From Porites lobata (taxonomy: Eukaryota; Cnidaria; Anthozoa; Scleractinia; Poritidae), in NCBI GenBank assembly GCA_942486035.1, contig CALNXK010000014.1, forward strand, positions 3,223,501 through 3,287,500: a stretch of DNA of 64,000 bases, read 5' to 3'. Below the pieces are notes generated by a model. It was not told the origin of the DNA. It saw only the letters and a program-made list of their open reading frames with translations, and ran no database searches. Every line of letters begins with the position of its first letter. Within the stretch, counting starts at the first letter, position 1. Positions 23,053-34,409 of this stretch are shown one piece after another. A program made the position numbers and the translations under genes.

Positions 23053-23319
23053 AAATGGGCGTGACGTCATTAGGGCGTCACACACGTCCCGCTTGTACCC
23101 AGGGCTTTACGCGGTTATTAAAACTATGCCAAGAATGTGGATTCAACTCTTGTGTGCGTGTGTTCTTTATTCTATGGGGTCACGTGTCAAACCATGCCCA
23201 TATATGGGCATTTGTGACGTCAATAAGTCACATGGGCGAAATGCGCGATTCTGATTGGTCGAGAGAAATTTTGCTGCGCTCTGATTGGTTAGGACCTCAA
23301 TGTAGCCATGTTGACTACT
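23049..23319. repeat. Right terminal inverted repeat (~271 bp)
   Basis: This is the reverse complement of 1243-1515, ending ACTACT. It overlaps the polymerase stop codon and carries the same CCAAT, CRE, CArG and E-box sites in mirror order. Confidence 0.95.
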
Positions 23320-23325
23320 ATGGAT
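23320..23325. repeat. Right target site duplication ATGGAT
   Basis: Exact copy of 1237-1242. Confidence 0.95.
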
Positions 23326-23905
23326 ATAATCAAAGGGCAGTAACAATGTAGCCAAGTACGGTAAACTCCATAAATCATGAAAGATGGCAATATTTTTCAA
23401 AGTCTAAAGTGTTAAAAGGAGCGAGGGTCAGCTAGATCATTAATACAAATAAAACGAAAAAGAACGTGGTGAAAATGGTAGCGCTAAATCATCAAACACG
23501 ATTATTGTACACCTTTTAGTATGCTGTTTCTGGTTTTGTTTGGATTTGCTTCGTTTTTTTCTTTTTCTTTTTTTTTTTTTTCATAGATACTTACATCAAT
23601 TAATTACCGATGTTGTGGCTACCTTTGTAGTTTGAAGTTGCTTTCTTTTTAGACTCTTATCTCATGTTAAAAACGAAGACCTTCTTATGATTTCATCAGC
23701 TCCTGTTCTTCCTGTTCTTTTAAATAATAAAAAAAACCGCTGTAACTTAATTTTTTACTGCAATGTACAAAAAATGAAAGACTTTGCCGGATCACTTCAA
23801 TTTGTTTTCCTACCCGAGAAAACTATGCAAGCATGGAATTAAATATTTTCATTCCGTGACAGACACACGCCATCGGTAATTCCCTGGAGAAATCCAAGAC
23901 CTTAA
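23326..23905. other. Host sequence between Polinton and LINE
   Basis: AT-rich with a long pyrimidine run at about 23557-23581. No gene seen. It may include the 5' untranslated part of the LINE that follows. Confidence 0.4.
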
Positions 23906-26883
23906 TCTTATTGGTCAGCACTTTACCGGAAGATCGCATTACACATCTCCATTCCTGAAACGCTAGCTTCTCAACCGAGTGACGTATCATCAGGTATTCC
24001 TAATCAAAACGTTGATTCATTTGAAAGTACAATTCTCTCTGATTTTCTTCCTTCTGGTCGTGGTTTTAAAATTGCAGGTTTAAACATTAATAGTCTTACA
24101 AAGCATATTGATGAACTAAGAATTCTCCTTGCCGATCGCTCCATTGATATTCTCTCAATTAATGAAACTAAACTTGATGACTCTATCAATAGTTGTGAGG
24201 TCCAAATACCAGGCTATGAATTTATTCGTCGTGATAGAAACAGACAAGGAGGAGGAGTAGGTTTTTATATAAAAACCTCGATTAATTTTGGAGTTCGCTC
24301 TGATTTGAATGCACCCAGTCTTGAAAATTTATGTATAGAGATTCGGAAACCAAACTCCAGGCCATTTCTGATAGCCACTTGGTACAGACCTCCTTGCTCC
24401 TCAATTGATTTATTTTTACATTACGAATCATTTCTTGAGAAATTAGATTCCCTCGGCCTAGAATATTATCTGCTAGGTGATTTAAACTGTAACCTGGCCT
24501 CTGCACAATATGATTTAAATACTCGACGCTTATGTGAAATTTCTGATTTATTTGGGCTTCAACAGCTTATAACTGAACCTACTCGCATAACGGAATCCTC
24601 TTCAACATTAATTGATTTAATTTATACAAACTATACTGACAGGGTAGTCTGTTCCGGAGTCTCTCATATTGGTATCAGCGATCATAGCCTTATTTACGTT
24701 TATAGGAAATTATCTCTCACTTTTCCTTCAAAAGGGCACTCAACCATTTCTTATAGAAATTTCCAAAACTTTAATAGAGAGAGTTTTCGTAACGATATCG
24801 CTCAGCAAGACTGGTCCTGTAATGTTTCTGAAGATCCAAATGTTTTGTGGACTGACTGGAAAACGAAGTTTTTGGATATTGTTAATATTCATGCACCACT
24901 CCGAACTAGACGTACTAGAACAAATAAAGCACCCTGGATCAATTCAGAATTAAAGAAAGGCATGCGTGATCGTGATGCTGCCAAAAGAAAAGCAATTACA
25001 TCGAATGATCCACACGATTGGAAAAGGTACAAAAAGTTGCGAAATATAATAAACAATGACATCAAAATTTCTAAAGCATCTTATTATTCTAATGCATTTA
25101 TTCAATCTAAGGGTAATCCTCGAAAAACGTGGCAAACCTTTAATGAGCTTACATCCCGTCGTGTGAATAATACAACGGTGAAAGAACTGAAATTGAATGA
25201 TACCATTATCTCTAATTCTAGTGAGCTTTCTGATGCTTTTAATGACCATTTTTCAACAATTGGGCCCAGACTTGCTAATGAAATACCTCTAACTGCTGAA
25301 AATAATTCAAGTTATATCAATAATATAAAGGTAAATAACAACAATTTCAGCTTCTCCTCGACTAACTGCAGCATTGTTTTCTCACATCTAAACAAATTAT
25401 GTAGATCCAAAGCAACTGGTCTTGATAATATTTCTGCTAAAATTGTACGTGAATGTGCTGATCTTATTTCAGTTTCACTATGTGATCTCTTTAATAAATC
25501 TTTAGTCTCTGGTATATTTCCTGATGATTGGAAATGTGCTAGAGTTACTCCGTTGTTCAAGGAAGGTGAGCCATCTGATCTGAATAATTATCGACCTATT
25601 TCAGTCATTTCCGTTATAGCTAAAGTGTTTGAAAGGATTGTTTATGATCAGTTGTATAACTTTTTGACCAATGAAGATATCATTTCTAATCATCAATCGG
25701 GTTTTCGCTCGTTACACTCAACTGCAACTGCCCTTCTGGAAGCTACAGATAATTGGGCCTTTAATATTGATCGTGGCAATGTTAATGCTGTGGTTTTCCT
25801 CGATTTAAAAAGGCTTTCGACACCGTTGACCACGATATCCTTCTAGCTAAAATGAACCTTTACGGAATACAAGGTACAGCTCTTGATTGGTTTAGGTCGT
25901 ATTTAACTAATCGTACACAACGATGTCTTGTTAACGGTTCTCTTTCTAGAATCTGCTCTCTTAAATGTGGGGTACCGCAAGGAACAATCCTTGGCCCCTT
26001 TTATTTCTTATTTATATTAATGACTTGCCAAACTGCCTTACTTCGTGCCAGCCTAGAATGTATGCCGATGACACCCACATTACTTATGCTGGCGTTGATG
26101 TGAATTCAATACAGTTAACTCTGAGTCACGATTTAGATAACCTAAACAAATGGCTTATTTCCAATAAACTTACTTTGAACACTTCTAAAACTGAATTCAT
26201 GCTAATTGGCTCCAGACAAAAATTGAGTACTTTGTCGAACCCACTTGAGCTCTCGATTAATAATGTTCCGATAGAACACGTTTCCTCTGTCAAATCGCTT
26301 GGAATATTTATTGATGAAAATCTACGGTGGCAAACACACATTGATAAATTATCTAAAAAAGGTCGCTTCCGGAATTGGAGCAATAAAAAGAATTAGACCT
26401 TTTGTCCCTCCACCTACCCTTCACTATATATACAACTCACTAATTCAATCTCATTTCGATTATTGCAATCTTGTCTGGGGTAATTGTGGTAAAACATTAT
26501 TTGACAGGCTACAGAAGCTTCAGAACCGTGCCGCTCGCGTTTTAACCTTCTCTAGCTATGATGCTGATGCTAGCCGTTTGATTAGACAACTCGATTGGAA
26601 AGACTTGAGCACTCAATTTCAAATACAGAAATCCATAATGGTATACAAGTCTTTAAATGGCCTTGTTCCTGAATATTTATCATCTAAGTTTGTTAAACGA
26701 AATGAAACGCGTTACTCCCTGAGGGACTCTGTTAACAAACTATTTGTCCCATTTCCGCGAACTAATTTCATGAAAAACAGCTTTACTTATAGCGGAACAG
26801 TTCTCTGGAACAGCCTACCCTGTCATGTGAGAGAAGCCGAATCTCTTAGTCAATTTAAAAGATTAGTTAATGTTCATTTTTAA
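23906..26883 (+). pseudogene. LINE ORF2: endonuclease plus reverse transcriptase with three frameshifts
   Basis: The frame is open from about 23906 to 25846: an EEP endonuclease (LNINSL, SINETKLD, GGGVGFYI, LLGDLNCNL, GISDHSLIY) followed by the start of reverse transcriptase (PLFKEGE, NYRPISVISV, HQSGFR). Reading then jumps frame at about 25811, 26000 and 26360, each in a homopolymer run (A, C/T, A/G), before the MYADDTHITYAG catalytic motif and the C-terminal domain finish at 26883. Compared with the intact copy these are single-base differences, so either the copy is dead or the runs are sequencing errors. Confidence 0.85.
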
Positions 26884-27045
26884 TGTTATACACGGCATTC
26901 ATGAAAAACAGGTTTTAGTTAGATTAGTTGTAGTCAGGTTTTGAATTTTGTTTAGGATAGTTAGGTTATTTTTAATTTTTTAAATTCCTGATGGATTTTA
27001 CCGTGTTTAAATAAAGATTGACTCTGACTCTCTGACTCTCTCTGA
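23906..27045 (+). mobile_element. CR1-like (Jockey superfamily) LINE, frameshifted
   Basis: A non-LTR element with endonuclease and reverse transcriptase regions and a 3' end shaped like CR1-group LINEs: a short 3' UTR with TTTAAATAAAGATTGACT, then a short repeat (GACTCT/CTCTCTG) instead of poly(A). The 3' tail near 26895-27020 shares GGCATTC and TAAATAAAGATT with the second copy at 53745-56347. Confidence 0.85.
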
Positions 27046-28059
27046 AACGACTCACGATTATTTGAATGAAAGGGGAAAATATTCAAACGCTTTCTGCATC
27101 CAGTTTGGATTGAAAAAGGCTGTAGAGCATTTTTTGCTGCTTTTGAAGCAGAGAGTGAAAAAGTACTAGCCAAAAAATAACTGTGCTTTGATCAGCTCTC
27201 AACGAATGGGAAACAGATCGATCTAGTGGACAGAAAACATTCCGCCGCACTTGCAAGATTCAAAGATTGTTTGCCCTGCCTAGTAATAATGCAAGTTCAT
27301 TTCGTACACCATTGAACAATTCAGCAACAACTGAAACACAAATGGATTGGCTCTTTTCATGAGGAAATGTAACACATTGTGGATCATGAAGGAAAGACGA
27401 TCGAGGTGAGCGATTTCAAATTAAGCTTGTTGCAACCCAAACAAAAGAACTATTATAAGTGTCAACCTCGGAACCGTTGTTACAATGGAACAGTTCCGCG
27501 TTTCATCTCTAAATAATTGCTGACAAAAATCGTTTTTTTGTCTTTTGAGACAGTTATTGTAAAGTCGGCATTTTGATGTGCTAGTTGTAAATTAAATCGA
27601 GCAACTATGACCAAGTATTTACAAGCCAGATCAGACTGTTGTATGCAGTTCAAATTTTGTCCTGTTTATATTTTTACACACTGTAACATGGGCACGTGAA
27701 AAATAAAGTAACGCTAAGTTCTTTATTGACTGTATTTAGTGTTTTCCTTTATTGAAAGTGTTCTTTCAATGCATGTTTGTTGAAATGCATTGCTTTTGTT
27801 TTAAGTACTTTGTGACTAAACCGACTAAAACAGCCGTTGGTGGTTCAACTTTGAAGCTTTTTGTGGCGCAAATCGTTCCTTTGCTTCAGGAATTTTCATG
27901 AGTTCAAATACGCCTAAAAAAGATGAAGTTTCATCTTTAATAGATATGAAGTTATAAAAAATTATGTTCTGATAGTACTATAATCCTAATGTATAGAAGT
28001 TAAACGGCTGCTGTCTAAAGTGTAGATTGTGTGAGATGGAGTATCACAACATTGACACC
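27046..28059. other. Host intergenic sequence
   Basis: AT-rich, with no convincing gene, RNA or repeat recognised. Confidence 0.4.
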
Positions 28060-28425
28060 TGGTAAAAAAAAACAGCCTTGTTAGCTGCCAATTAACAAGT
28101 TGTAACAGGGTTGTGATGCATGAAACCTGTACCAAGGCTGTTAAAGGAATGCCACAGTGTAAAAACAGCCTTGCTAACTGTGCCAATTCACGAGCTGTGG
28201 CAGGGATGTCCATCACAGGGTGGAAACAGGGTTGTAACATGGCTGTTACAGGGTGTCTACCAAGAAATTTTGAGTTAAACGTGACAGGGCTGTTCCAAGG
28301 CTGCTACAGTGTAGAAACAGCCTTGCTAACTGTGCCAAATGACAAGCTGTAACAGGGTTGTCACAGGTTAGTTTTACAACCCTGTTCCAGTGATGCTACA
28401 GAGCTGTTACAGGGTAGAAATTTTG
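28060..28425. repeat. Diverged minisatellite with ACAGCCTTGCTAACTGTGCC units
   Basis: Units containing ACAGCCTTG, CTAACTGTGCCAA and GCTGTAACAGGGTTGT recur about three to four times (28070, 28160, 28315 and partial copies). The family is the same as the repeat at 890-1215 on the far side of the Polinton/LINE block. Confidence 0.6.
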
Positions 28426-31212
28426 TTAAGGGTGTCGCTAGAACAATTTTCTCTTCCTTTGATTTCGTAATTGATCCGTCAAAAACACCAACACCTGCAA
28501 TAAACAGTTTCGAAAGAAATATATTTAAACATCTTCAACTGATCATGTCTGTCCTCGCTATTTACAAAAGCAAAAAAATGTAATTCACTGATTCTCCGTA
28601 CCTTTTCCATTTCAGCTAAAGTATTCATCTGATGTCTCATAAAGTTTTTGAGCAGCAAAAAAGCTTAATATTTAATATAAAATCAAAAGGATACTTTATG
28701 AATTTTTTGGGCATATTATTGACACGTCTTTTGTTACAACATGACTCGTTCAATTTTCGAATCAGAAAAAGTGAAGTTGTGTTTAGATATGGTAATGCAC
28801 CTTTGTCAAGAAACGGGATTAGTTATGTATTGTACCATTCATATTGCCAATTCACAGTACAACTGAAACAAAAGGGCCATTAACACTAGGGCTAATATTG
28901 GAAAACAGATCTATGTCCTGTTACCATCATATTCCCTGCAAGTTTTGAATAGATATACTGTGAAAAGTATAGCGGATATTTTTATTTCACACCAGGCTTT
29001 AAAAATAGGAAATTTATTCACAGATACTAAACTGATAAGCTATGCCAATCAAAAGTACTCTTGAGAAACATCTAGTGATTGTCACACTTAAGGTATATAA
29101 ATCAGCCTTATTACAACCAAAAAAGATACTATCATTAATTTCTTCAGTATCTTGAACTTTTTACCCACTATATATCTTACAACACGATGTTCATAGAGCG
29201 ATCGTCCGTAATAGGAAAGGCGCCCTTTACAGTATCATCATTAAAAAAAAGCCTAAAATCGCCTTTCGCCGATTTTTCACTCGATTTGGTACTTGATAGC
29301 CAGATTTAGTTGTTTTAAGCTCAAAAGTGGATTTCCTCTAAAACCTGGTACTTGGCTTAACAAAACTAAACCTGAATTAAAGTCGAAAGGTTATCCATTT
29401 GTGTATGTAGCATTAATTGCGGCTGGAAATTACATGCGACTCTTTGATTAATTTTCACTAAGTTAATCTTTTTGAACTTTTTTACGGTACCCAGTGACAT
29501 AATCAGTATATCTCTCGTTTTTGCAAAAAAAAAAAAACAGACGCGTTTTGCGGTTCATCGTACATAAAGTAGAATAATATCGTCTAAAAAACAGTCCTTA
29601 ATTTACTCCGCTCGATAAACCGAATTAAAGGAAATATTTTGGAAACAAGCCTGGTCCTTGCCGGTTGAGTGAACTGGGGAAGGACGGTCTTAGTAAAAAT
29701 TTAGATGCTTCTAGTCATTTGATTTGACTTGGTTTCAATATTCATCACGCTTTCTTCTTTTGTTATGTGTTATGTTTATTTTTAAGTTCGATTTTTCCTT
29801 TTCAAATCAGTAAAATTGAAACTTGCAAACAATGAAGTATCGAGCATTAACTCTAAACTACCCTCATGCTTCCAGCGAGGAAGGCTAGAAGTAAAAGACA
29901 ACTGCGCATTTTTTGGTTGAATGACAGTTTTCAAGTCACTTATTTGATTTATCTAAAGAATCTGTTAAATGAGCCAAAACAAAACTGTTAGACGTGATCT
30001 ATTGTCGCAAGCGCTTCTTATAGACAGACATCTGTGCAAGCAAATTCCATCGTCACCACGATAACAAAAATCTAAAAAATACTAAGTATATGTTCACTGT
30101 GCTATAAAAACAATCCGGTTTTCATAAAATCTTACAAATAAAATTGTGTAAAAAAAGATGAGGCTGGTTCAATCGATCGTTTTGACTCTTGTTTTAATCC
30201 AAAGCATGATCCATACCACACTCATTTGTTTGGAAGCTCACTGTCACAACGGCGGGGTACTGACTGGTATCTTACAGTAAAAGCGAGTTGACCTATGCCA
30301 CCCTTTCGTGAGATTTATATTGTCATGTTTCATACCAGTACAAAGGGATCACAAATCTAACTGTTTAAAATTGCTGTTGGGACAAGCATTTAGCTCAGGC
30401 TGGCTCGTTAGATGAATGTCTGATTTTCCGAAAGGGGGTTTCTCGATAATTAATATTTTGAATAATTCTTTGCATTTGAGTTGTTTCTCAAAAAGTTGAA
30501 AGCTGGAAGCATGCACCCTTTCAATGCTGTCTTCTCTGAAATCCCTTTTCTATTAAAGTACTCCGCACTGAAAACGTGGTGCTTTTGTTCCACATTATAG
30601 TAAATCGTTCTCGGAATTTACTAGTAGCCATTAGTAGTAGAAAGACTCTGGAATTGGATACCAATGTAACATAAAACTTGCTGATCAAGATACTCTTTTG
30701 GAATACTTATAGAAAGATTCTCTACTTGTAAGACTTACCTTTCTCTCAAAAAGCTCCAGAAGAACTGAAGATTCCGTGCTAATCAGTTTACGCTATAATT
30801 GTTCTTGTACGGGTATAATATGAGATAATAGGAAATGTATAGTAAACAATATCTGCCTTTTGTTAGCATACAACACACTAATCAATCAAGTGTGACGTGA
30901 CGAAATACATTGCCGTCACGAAAGTCATAATTAGATATTTAGTTACGTCATAAAAAGTAAGTGACGTAACCTCACATTGACATCACACAATTCATAATCT
31001 GGCAGCATGTCATAGAGTATAGTGAAGAGTTAAACAGTGAACGTTTTCTGTTGTAAGAGAACCTACAAAGCTCTTGTTTATAGCCTGAACTCTGGGGGTT
31101 GGAGGGGAGCTTACTATTTTATTTTAATTATATTTAATATTTATTTATTTATTTTTTATTTGTTTGTTTTTTTTCCAATTGGGGAGGGATTATTGGAAAT
31201 TGATGTCTTACA
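28426..31212. other. Host intergenic sequence
   Basis: About 2.8 kb of AT-rich DNA with stop-dense frames; no gene or element recognised. Confidence 0.4.
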
Positions 31213-32376
31213 ACTTAAGAGCGACTTTCTGTAAATACCACGGATAGGTGTGCAAGATGGAAAAATCGAAATCCCCCAAACTTTGTCACAACAAAGCCCT
31301 TTGGAAACTATTTTAGAAAATACAAGACTCAGTTCGTTTGACTTAATATTTTCCAAAATAATAATTTTTTTTAATTTTCACCTTCGAGAGACCTTCAAAC
31401 CACCGAAAACTGTGCTTGATACCCTCGCTTCGTGAATGGAAACGGAAACTAATACCATAACTTTTCTCACATTAAACAATTTTATGATCCTTTCTTTCTA
31501 CCTAAACGTTGTTACAATTTCAAAAGATTTCAATCTGATTTTTTAATATTTTTTCAAAATTAACCTCTAAATCAGCATTATCGCAACCATCAATTTTGCC
31601 ATTTTCCAACGGCGAAAATCCCTTCCTGGTACATGGCTTTCATTAGAAAAATGGTATTCCAGAGAAAGAGCAATGTTTCCCCTATCAATCTGTGAAATAA
31701 AATTCTGGGGCAATTGAAACTGCGAGTTTTTACAACGGAAAACATTTACGGTACTCGCGTGATTTACGACCTCTGAACCTGCAGTTGTCGTGATGAATAC
31801 AAGCGAGAACCTACACAGCACTTGAAACTCTGACGCAAATTCGCCCCTTTTCCGCCAGTTTAAACACCAAAAACGATTTTAGATTTCACAGTGGTAAATT
31901 TTCAAAAGGAAAAGCAATTTTATTGTGCGAAAGTGTGCTATGAACTTCTTGACTACAAACACTTCCCTTACGTGCGTATTTGTTTACTTTTGCTGTACAC
32001 ATATGTACAAAACGGCTAATAGTGTCGGTAGCTATTCTTTCAAATGATCTCATTTCTCATGAACCAAATCGTTATAGCTATAAAAAAGGAAAACATTTTG
32101 ACCTACCTCACATTATTTGACAACAGACCCGAATCCTTTACTGCCTTTAGCGAAACGAGATTGCGTGACAAAGAACTTTGAGAACCAGGTTACACCGCAC
32201 AGACAGATACCATTCCGAAAAGAAACTCACGCGGCACCTTCTGTAGCTATAAAAGCGAAACATGTAAAAAATCAAAATCCTTAGTTTCGTTGACTTATCT
32301 GCCAGAGCGACCCTGCAAACGTAACACTAAAAAAATATTTTTTCGTCAAAAGACTACATAGGGGTAGGCCCTTATA

Positions 32377-34409
32377 CAGTGGAACCGCGATATAAAGAAC
32401 CTACGAATGATTTTCTTTACCTCGATAATAGTAAAATATGCCGTAAAACCTATATTAAAGCCCCTGTCAAATAACCCCCTCCCTCTGATAAGCCCCCCTC
32501 CCCTCTATCAAGCACCCGCTTCCCACCCGTAATTATTCTTCACTAATAAATGAAAGACTGTATTAATCAATCACGACCCTAAAGGCTTCGTGTGGACTGA
32601 TCCGGGATGGTTTATTTACCAACTGGAAGTTCGGATTTGATTATGATTTTCGACTGCATGACCTAAAACTTCCTGTACTTGAGCTTTTCCACTTTGTATT
32701 CTAGTTCTTTATGGAGAAGCAATACCATCGTAGTTTCTAAATTAAACATATTAAAGGAACAGTATCCCGTTACTGCGCATGCACCAAACTTTGATTTTTG
32801 GACAGGATGTCGCGAAATCAAAAGATGCGAGGAGAGTAAGAGAATCTTGAAAAATCCGTTTGCATCGCGCTTGGCCGGGTTCAATACGACCCTAAAACTT
32901 CTCAGGATTATAGATCAATGATATATTGTTCCTGTTAAGTTCCGAGTTGGGCCAAATCTGGATTTTTTGCCGTTACTTTTATTACCGTTGGCCGGAGGAC
33001 CAAAGATTAGAAGCACTTTGATGCCGATTGAAGGCTTATTTCTTCTGCTAGCTTCCATACAAGCTCAGATAATTGTGAACGGAATACGCGGAAATGAAAC
33101 AGCAACAATAAAGACTGTAAGAAAGAAACCGTTGAGACATTGATGTGACTGAGGAGATCTTGTGGAGGGGAGCTTCGTGAAGCAAAATGTTTTGCAACGA
33201 CGCGTTAGTAAACTTTTAAATGAATCTCCTTACGGCGACAAAATCGAACAAACAGGCGCTACATGTTTTGAAAAACTAGTGACATGAAATCATAATATCA
33301 TTTTTGACTAACCTTTGTGATGATTCATAGCGTTGAGATTGCATTTTTATTTATGTCTTTCAAACGTCTGAGGCTAGAACGCGAGCAAATGAGGCAGATA
33401 TTACTGGACTTGGAGCGATTGACCTCTGACACGAGTTTCAAATTAGAAAATATGTTTTTAAAGCGAGCGGAACGAGATTTTCGGGTCGCGAGGCGGCCCA
33501 GCTAGCGATAAAATCGCGACGACTCTTCGAACCGCGAGCCAAATTTTTATATAAGACGAAAGACTTCTTCGAAAGTCTAAAATATTACTTGAGAATATAA
33601 ACAACAAATCTCTGTCGGCGGTGCGGTCCGGAAGGAAATCTTGTCGAGTCAATTTGACAGTTCTATTGTCTTTTGAAGAAAAAACAGATGACGCTCGCGC
33701 GTGCGCATAATCGGGACACTGTCCCTTTAAGCGCCCGTCTCTATTAAGCCCCTCCCCCTCGAATGAGCTTGAAATAATAAGCCCCCCGGGGGAGCTTAAT
33801 AGAGGATTTACGGTACGAAAAAAAAAACCTCGATATAACGAAACCTCGTTATAGAGAGCAAATTTCAGGGGCACTCAACGACTGTTTTCTGTAAAATATA
33901 TCTTCGGAGAAGTAGATATTGCCTAGAATTTTCTATAGCTTGAGGACGCCTAAAAATTTCCAGATGACCGTTCCGTTCCTGTTCAATTTTCGAAGGTTAT
34001 CTTATAAATTCCTTACGATTTTCTGAAGTTTAATTTTTCACATTTTACATCCCAGGTTAGGCTAATTTTTCATAGAAAAGAGGAAGCCAAAAATGTTCGG
34101 ATTCAAACATGTGATTGAGAGAGGAATCAGAAAAATTCTCACTTTCGTGATACGTTAAATTGCATCTAAAATTTTTGGGAAAATAATACTGAAGCCCTTG
34201 TAATTTCGAAAATGCTCAATGCAAGTTCCCCTAGGATGACCGAATAGGAACAAATTTTACAAGCCGCTTAGAATGCATTTCTAGAGATCTAAAAGTACTC
34301 TGGGTACACCATTGAAAAATGTTTTCAATGAATTTAGAAGGAAACCGTCGTTGGGTGGCTCAGAAATTTTTTTCGTCCCTTGGCCCTTCGTTAAATCGAG
34401 GTTCCACTG
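32377..34409. mobile_element. Pogo/Tigger-like element inserted at TA in the left arm
   Basis: Ends are CAGTGGAACCGCGATATAAAG and, inverted, CAGTGGAACCTCGATTTAACG, flanked by TA on both sides. The opposite palindrome arm keeps the empty site (GGCCCTTATATTCTCT on the corresponding strand near 36195-36215), which confirms the boundaries. No transposase frame is present; most of the interior is a nested MITE. Confidence 0.8.
32441..33812. mobile_element. Nested element with CCGTAAATCCTCTATTAA termini
   Basis: It has inverted ends CCGTAAAACCTATATTAAAGCCCC and GGGGGAGCTTAATAGAGGATTTACGG, inside the pogo-like element. A shorter relative in opposite orientation is at 49636-50013; shared interior words include the AGAATAACT...CAGTCCACACG region. 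About 1 kb of its interior (32940-33700) is absent from the short copy. Confidence 0.65.

Larger units (their letters stand above)
1243..23319 (+). mobile_element. Complete Maverick/Polinton virus-like DNA transposon
   Basis: The element is 22,077 bp, begins AGTAGT and ends ACTACT, has ~272-bp TIRs and is flanked by ATGGAT. It encodes the defining Polinton set: protein-primed family B polymerase, rve integrase with chromodomain, double-jelly-roll major capsid, penton, adenain-like protease and packaging ATPase, plus about 19 smaller genes. It is visibly richer in G+C than the flanks. None of the core genes shows a frameshift or stop, and the TIRs look almost identical, so insertion was recent. 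Such elements are widely regarded as integrated viruses (adintoviruses are close relatives); virion formation here is inferred, not shown. Confidence 0.97.

Noticed and set aside
1243..23319. LTR retrotransposon or retrovirus, because of the integrase
   Set aside because: No reverse transcriptase, gag or LTRs are linked to it; the repeats are inverted and the polymerase is DNA polymerase B.
1243..23319. Virophage or adenovirus genome
   Set aside because: The integrase, 6-bp duplication, AG...CT ends and gene set point to Maverick/Polinton; adenoviruses lack an integrase, and virophages differ in polymerase and gene order.
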